NCBI GenBank assembly: GCA_963754135.1
Contig: CAVWEY010000003.1
Coordinates: 1-64,000 of the forward strand
DNA length: 64,000 bases
Reading direction: 5' to 3'
Source of the DNA: JAJFUI01 sp963754135
GTDB taxonomy: Bacteria; Planctomycetota; Planctomycetia; Pirellulales; Thermoguttaceae
This document shows, piece by piece, positions 39,401 through 49,543 of the stretch (its first letter is position 1; every line of letters begins with the position of its first letter). Under the pieces are notes generated by a model. The model was not told the DNA's origin. It saw only the letters and a program-made list of their open reading frames with translations, and did not search any database. Both the position numbers and the translations under genes were made by a program.

Positions 39401-42400
39401 CGAAGCGGCGTTCGGCGGAGATCGAGGCTAACGGGCCGCTCCAGTTTGGCCCGAATCCGCGCTTCGGCCGCCAGCTCGCGATCGAGATACGGATTGGCCA
39501 ACTGGTTCCGCTCCGGCAGGCGATCGGTGGCCATCAGATCGGCCACCGGGTAGATTTCCGTGGTAAGCCGGTTGTCGGCCTCTTCGGGCGTGGTGATCAG
39601 AAGCCGGTAAGGCTCTTCCTGGAGGACCAGGCCTCGTTGGCGCAGGACAAACCGCGCATAGTTCCGCAGCGACATGCGGCCGCGGCCGTAGAGCTCCGCG
39701 CCCGTCTCGTCCGGGTCGATGCCGACTTCGGAGAGGGCCCCGCGGTCCAGCGCCACATTGACGCCTTTTTCGGCGCCGAGCATGGCCATCAGGTCTCGCA
39801 GGCTGAAGCCGTCTGCTGCGGGCTCGCCAAAGAACCAACGGGAATTGACTCGGCCGGGCGACTGTCGGGCCGACTGCACGATGGCTGCTTGCAGGGCGTC
39901 GCGGGCTGCGGCGAGCCCAGCAAAAGGGTCGTCCCGAAGGTGGGATTTCGGCGCCGGCTTCTGCTTCGGCGCCGGCTTCACCTTCGGCTCCGGCGGCGGC
40001 GCCGTCGGGTTGATTTTGACCTCCTTGAGCAACTGTTGGGCGTAGGGGTGCCGCCGCAGGAAATCGGGGCTGACCGTCAACGGCGCGGCCGCCAGCGGCA
40101 GGAAGTTGGCCTCCGGCAACGGCGGGGCCGGCTCCCGGGCCGGGTCCAGCAGCGGGCGATAAGCGCCCAGCCTCCGCAGCAGGGCCTCGCGCCGCAGGCC
40201 GTCCGCCGCCTTTCGCTCCAGTTCGGCAAACTCCGTCGACTTTCTCACGGCCGCGGAACCGCGGATCTCGTCCAACATCCGGCCGGCCAGCGAGGGATTT
40301 CCCGCCTCGACGGCCGCCCGGGCCAGGCCGAGAACCCGTCGGAAGCGATGCTCATCCGATTCCCTCTCCTGTCGGGAGACCTGCCGCTGAGCGCGGCGCA
40401 ATCCACTCGGGAGGCAGCGGAGCCTCGGGCCGGGCATCGGCCGGCGTCCAATAGCGGTGCCGCTGCCGGCGGTCGATGCGCCACGTGCTGTACTCCTGCT
40501 CGCTTTCCAGGACCAGGAAGGCGGTGTACGGCGTTAGCAGGCTCCATTCTTGCGAGAGGCCGACGATCTGTTGCTGCGGTGCGGGTTGCCGCCGCCGCAA
40601 TTCGTCCAGCTTCCGCTGCGCCCAGAGCCGGCCGATGAACACGTCCTCATCCCGCGACTGCGCCGGCAGCTCCCAACGATGTGTAACGGACTTGCCGTCG
40701 CGAGCGGTGGTCAGACTCAGCCGCACTTTCTGCGCGGAGCCATCCGTCCCACGATGTTGAGGCTTCGGTCGGGAAGCCAAGCCGTGGGATAGTAGAGGTC
40801 CTCGGGATCGACGCCATCGATGTCAACGCTCACGATCCGCTCGGGGCTGGGAAGGCCGGCCAACAACCAGGCGAACAAATCCCGTTGGCCGGCGCCGGCC
40901 AGATCGAACACCAGCCCGCCGGTCGCCTGCGGCACGGCGTCCAGCCAAGGGCGGTCGGCCGTGCTGCCGCGAACAATGGCGGCGAACATCGCGGCCTGCG
41001 CCGCGCGGAGCGGCTCGGTCAGCGTGACCGCAAGGTGCTTCGCCCCCGGCTCGGGAGCCGTATCCTCGCCGTCGCCTACATAGATCACCAGCCGCCGCCG
41101 CCGCGGCGCCGACGGGTCGAAGCGGAGGGCCTCGCGGAGGCCGCGGGCCAGGTCAGTACGACCGAGGCAGAACTGCTGATCAAGCTGCCCGATCGCCGCC
41201 TCCACCGCCGCTCCGCCGGCCGGCTGCCACGAGTTCTGGAGTGGTCGGGCCCCGTCGTCGATGCAAGCCAACCGGAAGCGATCCGCGGGACGGAGGTTGT
41301 GCAGGATCGTCCGCACCGATTGCCAGAGCAGGGGGCAGTTCCGCATGCTGGCAGACGTGTCGGCCAACACCAGCACGTCGGCCGGCGGCGCGGGGCTTTC
41401 CAGGGCCGCCCCGGGGGCCGTCGCGGCAGCTTCGAGGTTGGGCGGCAACGACGCCTGGAAGTACATCGCCCGGCGGCTCGACCAAGCGTCTACCGGCGTG
41501 TTCGAGCGGTTCTCCGGCAGTGCCGGCAGCGGTTCCGTCGTGTAGGCCCGTAATGCGACCTCCGGTTTCGATGATTCCGTGAAGTGTAACAGGAAATCCG
41601 ACTGCGGCCGGTAGTCCGTTGCTTTGAACTCAAAGGCGACCGAGTTGTCGCAGCGGTGGAAGGCCGTGGCCGGGTGCGACGGGCTGGCGGCCCCGCCGGG
41701 CAGGACAGCCGCACGCACCACGCCGTCCACGTGAAAGTCCCACACCGGGTCCAGGTCAGAGAGTAGCGGCAGGCGGAAATCGCACGCCCCGCTCACCACT
41801 TCCAACGGAATCGTGTAGTCCAGCAAGATGCGCTTGGTGTCCTTGGGGAAAACGGGGAACACCCGCATCTTGAACAAGTTATCGCCGATCTGCTCCAAAA
41901 TGGCCGGATCGCGGCGCTGGGTGACGATGGATTGATAGATGCCCGCGGCCCGCTGCCGTTCGATCAACTCCCCTTCGATCAACTGGCCCGGCGTAACGTA
42001 CATGGCGAACCGGCTGACCGACGCCCCCCGCGGCAGATTGAAAATGAACGTCCCTTCCTCCTGCCGGCTGTATGGGTTGTAGAACGACTGGTCGATCTGC
42101 ACCAGCGCCACCGGGGGCTGGAGGACGACGTGGGCGTGATAGCGGGCGACGCTCAACCGCACCGGCGACTCCGCCTGCGAATCCTTTACCACCAGTTGCC
42201 CCAAGCCCTGCGCGGGCCGGGCCAGGTTGGTCCAGGTGTCAAGCCGCTGCTGCCGCTCGTGCTGCGGTAGTGCGCCAAGGGCGTCGATTGACACCAGCTT
42301 GCCTGGCTCGACCGCCAGTTCGGCACTGCGTCCTGCGTCGAGCGTCACCGTCTGCCCGGCGGCCACCGCCACGTCGAGCTTCTGCCGGGCCTGGACGAGA

Positions 42401-42711
42401 ATCCGGCCCGAGTCGAGCGTGATCTGCCTACCGGCGGCCTTGATGCGGAGCCGGGAGTCGGGGGCGAGGTAGATATTGCCCTGCGGCAGTTCCACCAGGC
42501 ACGGGCCGGAGCCGCCGCTGTGAAGCCGGCAATTCTCCGGGAGCGGTTGGCCCGGCTCGCACAGCCGTCCCCGCTGTGAACCCTCCGGCACGACGCCGAG
42601 CAGGCCCGGCGCGTGTCCGACCCGCGGGACAGAGACCACGTGCGCCGCCGAACCTGCGGTCGCCCAAAACAGAACGACGACGAACGACAAGAGCTGCCGG
42701 GGACAAAACAT
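36429..42711 (-). CDS. Giant VIT/VWA protein with secretin-like STN repeats and TPR end (frameshifted)
   Basis: ATG 42711 is supported by AAGGAGGAGAG. Order after the signal (LLSFVVVLFWATAGSAA): FecR-like domain about 45-150 (GPCLVELPQGNIYLAPDSRL); VIT domain (ARYHAHVVLQPPVALVQIDQ, YSRQEEGTFIFNLPRGASV); VWA domain with MIDAS motif DTSASM and VIYVGDGEDT; a segment VFIGRLWAQRKLDELRR typical after VIT-VWA; two STN-like repeats (RTPLREAVDRVAKLLDD; both ending LVITTPEEADN-like); a Gly/Met-rich spacer; two copies of an SxxDMIKSTVxPTSWDDVGGAGSIA block; TPR-like helices at the C-terminus. Frame breaks near 40740, 40395 and 37270 join the pieces into about 2,090 residues. Exported; likely an envelope scaffold. 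The alternative is three separate genes, which I find less likely because none of the inner pieces has a start site. Confidence 0.7.
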
Positions 42712-42958
42712 CACTCTCCTCCTTGCCCGAGGAAGATGGTCGGAGCAAGAACGCTCGTTCCCCCGAGAGACGAAAGCTATTGTCGCCGATTTCCCCATCA
42801 CATGCCACCCCCCCGGACGGGGATTTTCGGGAATGGGAGAGAGCACGACTGAGCACTGATTTCTCTGGCAGGCGCTTTCGTAAATCGGGACATAAGCAGA
42901 GGCCCCGAGCACCTCGATCACAAAGACTGCCGCACTCTAGGCAGTCCTCGAAACGCGA

Positions 42959-45028
42959 CTACTGCCGGGTTGCGGCGGGTCGGGCTTCGTCGGTCTTGAG
43001 CCACCGGTCTAGCCAATCGATGACCGTGTCGTGCCATTGGATCGAATTGTGGGGTTTTTGGACCCAGTGATTTTCGTCGGGGAAGTAGAGGAGCTTACTG
43101 GGAATGCCCCGCCGTTGCAGCGCGGTGAAGGTGGCGATGCCCTGACAATCGACAATGCGGTAGTCCTTTGCCCCCTGGACCACCAGCATGGGCGTTTTCC
43201 AGCGCTGCAACGAAGTTTGCCGGATTTTGCTTCTCGTAGGCGCGGGGGTTGCTCCAGGGGGTGCCGAGGTGCTCCCACTCGTCAAACCACAGTTCCTCGG
43301 TCTCGAAGTAGTTCATGCGCGAGTCGAAGGTGCCGTCATGGTTGACCAGGCAGCGGAAGCGGTCGGGCCAGTTGCCGGCGATCCAATTGATCATGTAGCC
43401 GCCATAGGAAGCGCCCAGCGCACCGACGCGCGTGCCGTCCATCCACGGATATCGCTCGAGGGCCGCCGCGAGACCCTTTCTGGAGATCCTCCAGGGGCTT
43501 TCCGCCCCAGTCGCCGCGGATGGAATCGGTGAAGGCCTGGCCGTAGCCTACCGAACCGTGGAAATCGACCATGACGGCGGCGTAGCCGGCCCCGGCATAG
43601 GCCTGGGGGTTCCAGCGATAGTGGAACTCGTTGCCAAAAGCCTGTTGGGGACCGCCGTGGATCAGCAGTACGACGGGATACTTGCGCGGGATCGAAATCA
43701 ACCGGCTTGACCACGTAGCCGTAGACGGTGTCGCCTTGGTATCCCGGGAACGAGAATTGCTCGAAGTCGCCCATCCGCGCCGCCGCGACCTTCTCGGCGT
43801 TGATGTGACTGAGCGGGCGGAGGCCCGAGCCGTCGGATCGGACCCAAAACAGTTCGGCGGGAGATTTCAGATGATCGAGGGTGTAGACGACGCCGGCGCC
43901 CGAAGCGACCGGCGAGTTGGCGTTGCCTTCTTTGACGACCAGGCGCACGTTGCCGGTGGCGGCGTCGACGGCAAAGAGCGATGCCTGGCCGAAGTTCGGC
44001 GCCACGGCGTACACGGATTTGCTGTCGGACGACCAGGCCATGGCCGTGGGCGACCGGTCCCAAGCCTCGGTCAGGACTTTCGGCTCACCCTCCGGCCAGC
44101 GACGAAGGATGATCCGAAACCGATCGGCCTCGTAGCCGGGTCTCTTCATTGCCAGATAGGCCAGCCACTTGCCGTCCGGCGAAAACGAGGGGCAGCAATC
44201 CCATGCCGGGTTTGCCTCGGTCAGGCAGGTCGGCGGCTGCGAAGCGTCGATCGGCGCGCGGAACAGATCGAAATTGGTCGACCAGGCCTCCTTGCTCCCG
44301 GCGTCGCGGGCGGTGAAGACGACTTCTTTGCCGTCGGGGGTGAAGGTGAACTCTTCGGGCCCGCCCCAGGGCTTCGAGGGCGTGTCGGCGTCCATGAGTG
44401 CCATGACGTCGATGGGGGATGGCTTCCCGGCGGAAGGCATCACGAACAGGTGGGAGCGGCGACCGTCGCTCCAGGTGTCCCAGTGGCGTATGAAGAGCCG
44501 GTCGTAAGTCCGGCCGGCGGCTTTCCGTTTCTCTTTCTGGTCGAGCTTCTTCTTGGTGTCTTCGAAGGAAGTGCCGGGAAAGACTTCCATGGTGAAGCCC
44601 AGGTGATGGCCGTCGGGGGAGATGATGAGGTTGTCGACGTCCAAGGGCAGTTCGGTCACTTGCTCCGCTTCTCCGCCGTCGGCTGAGATACGCCACACTT
44701 GGGACGATCCCGAGCGGGTCGATACGAAGAAGATGGTTTTGCCGTCGGGGGCCCAGCGGGGACTGCGATCGTTGCCGCGAGGCGAGGTCAGACGCCGCAG
44801 CCCGGTCCCATCGGCGCCGACCAGCCACAGCGAGTACTTGCCGGCGTTCGCCTCGAGGTCGGTGGTCCTGACGACGAACACGATGCGGTTGCCGTCCAGG
44901 GACGCGCGGGGCTCGGAGATGCGATCCATGGCCACCATGTCATGAACGGAAAACCGATGGGAGGGGGCTCCGGTGGCAGACGCGGCTGACAGAACCGCGG
45001 CAAATGCGAACCAGAGAGGGCTGGTCAT
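42959..45028 (-). CDS. Exported S9-family prolyl oligopeptidase-like peptidase (frameshifted three times)
   Basis: ATG 45028 starts a signal peptide (LWFAFAAVLSAASATGAPS). The beta-propeller part repeats DG-rich blades (GTGLRRLTSPRGNDRSPRW, SGSSQVWRISADGGEAEQV). The alpha/beta-hydrolase part shows VVLLIHGGPQ, the nucleophile GALGASYGGYM, Asp in VVQGAKDYRIV and His in FPDENHWVQKP, so the triad is complete. Frame breaks near 43686 (two bases missing in GCGCAAG), 43475 (one extra G in AAAGGGTCT) and 43210 (one extra base). Joined length is about 690 residues, right for the family. Cleaves oligopeptides in the periplasm or outside. Confidence 0.88.
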
Positions 45029-45293
45029 GGCTTGCTCCGAGTGAGTGAGGATGAATCAGGGCGCGTGTGGGCCGGTAAGAGAACTGCCGGGGCGGGTGTC
45101 GCGGCCGCGCGGGCTGGTTCTCAAAATGTCCGGCCGAGGTTCAAGGATAGCCGAGACGCAGTCCTAGATCAAGCGGGCAGGCAGTCCGGCTTCGGACATG
45201 GACGTCGAACTGCCAGTTCATCCTCCAATACCAGGGCCGCTCGCCCAACGACCGGCGGCACCCGCGAAACGCCCTCAAAGGCTCCGGGAGCCC

Positions 45294-47584
45294 CTATGTC
45301 CCCGGCCTAACGAACCGCTTGAACCGCGGATCGGCCCGCAGGGGGTCGAACCGCGGATCGACGCCCAGCGACGCCCGCCCGGTGGCGCAGGTCCTGGAAC
45401 GCGCGGTCCAGCCAAGTCAGCGCGCTGCCGTTTTCGCGCAACGCGGCATACACCGCGGCGATCTCATACGCCAGCGGCTTCTGCCCGGCCGAGGCTTCGA
45501 GCCGCTTGAGCAGCCCGCGGGCCGCTTCGCCGCGGCCGTTGCGGGCGTAGGCGTAGGCCCGCACGCCGACCAGGTCCAGCCCGTCGTCCGTCAAGCCCTT
45601 GGCCAGATCGGTCTCCCGCAGCGATTCGTCCAAGTTTCCCATTTCCGCATACACCAGGGCCAGGTCGCGGTGCGCCTTGCGGAAATCGGGGCTCAACTCC
45701 AGGGCGTATTTGTGCTTCTCGACGGCCAAGGAATAGTCCCGCCGCAGGTAGGCGATCTTGCCGGCGTTGTTGGCGATGATGACTTGGTCCGGCCCAAGCT
45801 TCTGGGCCTCGTCGATCTGTCTGGCCGCCTCATCCGGCCGCCCGTGCTGCACCAGGAACCAGGCGTACCAATGATGCGCGGCCGGCAGCTTCGGACCCAA
45901 CCGCAACGCCTCAAGGTATTCCTGTTCGGCCCGGCGGCTGTCGCCGTCATAGCTGTCCAGCGCGAAGGCCAGGGCCAGGTGGGCCTCGGCCAGCTTGGGG
46001 TTCCGGGCCAGGGCCTGCTCGGCCGCCTCCTTGGCCTTGGGGAATACCTCGTCGGCCTTCGCCCAACCGTAGTCGCCGCAGAGGTTGTAGGCGTCAGCCA
46101 GCGTGGCATAAGCAAGGGCAAAGTCGGGGGCAACCTCGACCGCGCTCCGCAGACGCCGGATCGCCTGACGTGTCTGCGGCTCCTGGCGTTGCCCCAGCAA
46201 CAGGACGCCCTCGCGGTACAGCCGCTGGGCCTCGGGCGGTGCCGCCTCCGCTTCGTCAACGGCGCCGCCGGACGGCGTCCATCCGGTCTGCCAACCCCAG
46301 AGCGCCAGTCCGCAGAGCAACAGGCCGGCGGCCGCCAAGCCCCAGCCTCGCCGGCGGCCGTGCCGCGATTGCTCTTTCACTTCGGCAGCGCGCGGCGCCG
46401 CCATGCCCCGGCCGCCCCAGGGCGCCAAGGCGGCCGCCACCTCGCTGGGCGTTTGATAGCGATCGGCGGGCGACTTGGCCAACATCCGCTCCAGCACCAG
46501 CGACAACTCCGGAGGCACGTCGTCGCGGACCTCGGCCAGCGCGGGCGGCGGCCGTTGGGCGTGCCGGCGGATCTTTTCGGCCAACTGCCCGTGCGGAAAC
46601 GGCGGCTGCCCGGCCAGCAGAAAATAGAGCGTGCAGCCCAGGCTGTACACGTCGGCGCGGATGTCGGCCCAGTGCGGGTCCGCCGCTTGCTCCGGCGCCA
46701 TGTAGTCGATGCTCCCCAGCAGGACATTTTGCGTCGCCGGCCGGTCGCCGGTCTTGGCCTCGCTGACAAAATATGCCAGTCCGAAATCCAGTACCTTTAC
46801 CTTGCCGTCGTCGGTCAACATCAGGTTCCGCGGCGTGATGTCGCGATGGACCATGCCGTGCCGGTGAGCGTGTTCCAGCCCCAGGGCCGCCTGGGCGATG
46901 TAGTCACACGCGGCCGCGACCGGCAGGGGGCCGCGTTCGGCTACCAGCCGGGCCAGGTCCGTCCCTGCCACGTATTCCATGACCAGGAAATGCCCGTCGC
47001 CGGCCGTCTCGGCGTCGTAAACCGCCACGACGTTAGGATGGCTCAGGCAAGCGGCGGCCCGCGCCTCGCTGCGGAACCGTTCCAGCGCACCGGGATCGGA
47101 GAGCAGCTCGGGATTGATGACCTTCAAGGCAACGGGACGGCCCAAGACGCGGTGCTCGGCCAGATAGACCGATCCCATTCCGCCCGAACCCAACAGCCGC
47201 ACCAGCCGATAACGCGGATGATCGGGCGGCAGCGGCGGCGCCACCTCCGGCCGCCGGCGGGCCGATTCCTCGAAGACGAATTGTATGATCTGCTCTTGCC
47301 CGGGAAACCGCGACAAGTACTCGCCGGGCGATGGACGCTCGCCGCGGCGCACGCGGTACTCCAACTCCAGCGCCAACAGCTCTCTGAGCAGCGGCGCTTT
47401 GCTCCGGGCCGCCGGCCGGAATCTCGGCCAGAAAGCTCTCCACCGTCGCGGCCCGGCCCGCCTGCAATGCCGACTCGAACCGCTCGGCGATGCGGTCGAT
47501 GCGCCGCGCCGCCTCCACGGAGAGATCGTCGTTGCCTGCCGGGTGTAGCGCGTCGGCCGGTCCGTCGGGTCGCTCACTGTTCAT
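45294..47584 (-). CDS. Ser/Thr protein kinase with TPR sensor domain (frameshifted)
   Basis: ATG 47584 (MNSERPDGPAD). The frame breaks near 47412 to join an N-terminal helical region to the kinase. Kinase: G loop LLGSGGMGSVYLAEH, Lys in VALKVI, catalytic loop HRDITPRNLM, DFG as LDFGLA, APE as YMAPEQ. The usual HRDIKP Lys is Thr, a variant known in active myxobacterial-type kinases. One membrane helix (GLAAAGLLLCGLALWGW) follows, then an extracytoplasmic TPR array to residue 730. A second break near 45376 restores the common ending DPRFDPLRADPRFKRFV and stops at 45294. It follows the sigma gene after 21 bases. Confidence 0.85.
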
Positions 47585-47605
47585 GCCGTTCAGCCGCTCC
47601 GCTCG

Positions 47606-48182
47606 CTACCGACACGGGTCCCAAATTCGCCGGATCAGCTCCAGACGCCGCTCGACCGTCCGCAGGGCGAAACCCAGCCGCGAGGCGATCTCGGCGTTCG
47701 TGTAGCCTTCCAGCCGCAGCAGGACGATCTGCCGTTGGGCCGGTTCCAGCCGGTCCAACAGCCGGGCGCAGTTCTCGGCCATCATGGCCGAAAACTCGGG
47801 CGACGGCTCGCGGCTCAGCACTGCCTCCAGGTCCCCGTCGCCGGGTAAGCGGCCGTTGCCCTGCCCGCCGCCGCGTTTCTCCCGCTGCTCGTGCTTGATC
47901 AAGTCCTGCCTTCCGGGCCGTCAGCACGACCAGCAAGGGCCAGAGATTGTCGCGGTCGTGGAGTTGCGGGAAGCGTCCCCGCGCCGCCCCCAGGCATAGG
48001 CTCTTAAAGGCGCTCAGCGCCACGTCTTCCTCGTCGGCCAGCGGCCTAGCCCGCGGTCCCAGTTTCGCTCGCGCCAGTCCGACCAGCCGCTGGAAGTAGG
48101 CCTGCCAGAGCCGCTCGGCCGCCGACTGCCCGCCGGCCTTCAGTTCCGCGATGCACCGGGTGACCGAGCCGCTGGCACTCAT
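47606..48182 (-). CDS. ECF-type sigma factor paired with Ser/Thr kinase (frameshifted)
   Basis: ATG 48182 (MSASGSVTRCIAELKAG). Region 2: AAERLWQAYFQRLVGLAR, DEEDVALSAFKSLCLG, FPQLHDRDNLWPLLVVLTARKA. The frame breaks at 47903-47910 (DNA text GAAGGCAGGACTTGATC has one base too many or two too few). Region 4: LLDRLEPAQRQIVLLRLEGYTNAEIASRLGFALRTVERRLELIRRIW, a helix-turn-helix for the -35 element. Sigma-then-kinase pairs are a planctomycete hallmark and imply that the kinase controls the sigma factor by phosphorylation. No anti-sigma gene is present. Confidence 0.88.
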
Positions 48183-48342
48183 GAGATGGGTTGCCCCTCC
48201 ACTGGACCGCACCGCGCTATTTTACAGCCGCCCTGCCGGCCAGGCAATCGACCACTCGGAATGGCAAGAACCGGATTATTGGCGGGCCGCCGCCCGATTT
48301 GTCGAGTACCTTTTGGGACTTCCCCCGAGTGCCAAGGCGTAG

Positions 48343-48370
48343 GGTGGGACCAGCGACGCGCAGTCCCACC
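48343..48370. repeat. Palindrome GGTGGGAC..GTCCCACC
   Basis: GGTGGGAC (48343-48350), a 12-base loop rich in GCG, and GTCCCACC (48363-48370). It sits 24 bases before the start codon of the SUMF1-like gene in the divergent promoter region, so it could be a single-unit relative of the palindromic elements or an operator. Confidence 0.6.
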
Positions 48371-48393
48371 AATACCGTCGTGAAGGCCAAACC

Positions 48394-49425
48394 ATGACGA
48401 CTTTGATTTGCCGATCTCTTGTTCCCCTTCTGCTTTTCGCCTGGGTCGTCCCAGGCCGGGCGGCCGATGCGGAGAAGCCGGTTCCGCCGATCACCAATTC
48501 CATCGGAATGCGGCTGGTGAAGATCCCGGCTGGGGCATTCATGATGGGCAATCACGAGGCGCCGGAAGAGATGCGCAAGTCGTATCCGCTGTATGAGGCC
48601 GAGCGGTTCCAACTCGACGACGAGTTTCCCGTGCACAAGGTCCGAATCAGCCATGCGTTCTACATGGGCGCCTACGCGGTCACCGTAGGCGAGTTCCGCA
48701 AGTTCGTCGAGGCCGCGCACTACCTCACCGACGCCGAGCGGAACGACGAGCTATCCAGCCCGCAAGGCAGCGACCGGCGCCGCAGCGGTTATGGCGGCTA
48801 CGGCTATAACCCTCAGACGCAAGAGCTTGATGACCAGCGCAACCCGAAGGTCAATTGGCGCAACGTGGGCTTTCCGCAGACCGACCGGCACCCCGTGACC
48901 AACGTCAGTTGGAACGACGCGGTGGCCTTCTGCAAATGGCTCGGCCAGCAGGAGAAGAAGACCTACCGCCTGCCCACCGAGGCCGAGTGGGAATACGCCT
49001 GCCGCGCCGGAACGACGACTCGTTTCTACGCCGGCGACGATCCCGAGCTGCTGCTTGGGATCGCCAACACCTACGACCAGTCGACGGCCAAAGTCGCGGA
49101 TCGGCAGTGGGCCAAGTTCGCCCTGAAGGGCAACGACGGCTTTCCCTTTACGGCCCCGGTGGGGAGCTTCGCGCCGAACAAGCTCGGCCTGTATGACATG
49201 CACGGCAACGTCTGGCAGTGGTGTTCCGACCGCTATGCGCCCGACTACTACGCCCATTCGCCGGTGGACGATCCGCAAGGTCCGGCCACGGGCGGCCGCC
49301 GGGTCCGCCGCGGCGGCGGCTGGGCCACCTGGTCCTTCTATTGCCGCTCCTCGTTCCGCAACTTTAACACGCCGCAAAGCCGCTACTTCAATCTCGGCTT
49401 CCGCGTCGTGCTGGAAGACCGCTGA
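48394..49425 (+). CDS. Exported SUMF1/formylglycine-generating-enzyme-like protein
   Basis: ATG 48394, signal peptide ICRSLVPLLLFAWVVPGRA. The FGE-sulfatase fold is complete: NSIGMRLVKIPAGAFMMG, YMGAYAVTVGEFRKFVEA, HPVTNVSWNDAVAFCKWL, YRLPTEAEWEYACRAG, GLYDMHGNVWQWCSDRY, RVRRGGGWATWSFYCRS and YFNLGFRVVLEDR. The paired Cys of true formylglycine-generating enzymes are not obvious, so it may belong to the larger SUMF1 group without that activity. 343 residues, intact. Repeat B2 follows the stop, and 17 bases of the gene end are repeated beyond it. Confidence 0.85.
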   Translation: MTTLICRSLVPLLLFAWVVPGRAADAEKPVPPITNSIGMRLVKIPAGAFMMGNHEAPEEMRKSYPLYEAERFQLDDEFPVHKVRISHAFYMGAYAVTVGEFRKFVEAAHYLTDAERNDELSSPQGSDRRRSGYGGYGYNPQTQELDDQRNPKVNWRNVGFPQTDRHPVTNVSWNDAVAFCKWLGQQEKKTYRLPTEAEWEYACRAGTTTRFYAGDDPELLLGIANTYDQSTAKVADRQWAKFALKGNDGFPFTAPVGSFAPNKLGLYDMHGNVWQWCSDRYAPDYYAHSPVDDPQGPATGGRRVRRGGGWATWSFYCRSSFRNFNTPQSRYFNLGFRVVLEDR

Positions 49426-49434
49426 GTCTGCTGG

Positions 49435-49519
49435 TTGGGTGGCACGCCCTGAAAGGGCGTGGCAGGCAGCAAGGCTGACTTTGGCCCTTTGCCACGCCCT
49501 TTCAGGGCGTGCCACCCAA
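49435..49519. repeat. Twin-palindrome element, family B, copy 2
   Basis: TTGGGTGGCACGCCCT-GAA-AGGGCGTGGC, spacer, GCCACGCCCT-TTC-AGGGCGTG then CCACCCAA. It is 85 bases long like family A. It is flanked by a perfect 17-base direct repeat (TCGTGCTGGAAGACCGC at 49406-49422 and 49526-49542). Confidence 0.9.
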
Positions 49520-49543
49520 GGCGCATCGTGCTGGAAGACCGCC

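Noticed and set aside
38452..40638. Long plus-strand open frame opposite the VIT/VWA gene
   Set aside because: Antisense shadow; low-complexity composition and no ribosome site.
45319..47898. Long plus-strand open frame opposite the Ser/Thr kinase
   Set aside because: Antisense shadow of a gene with complete kinase motifs; rich in Arg/Gly/Pro without any domain.
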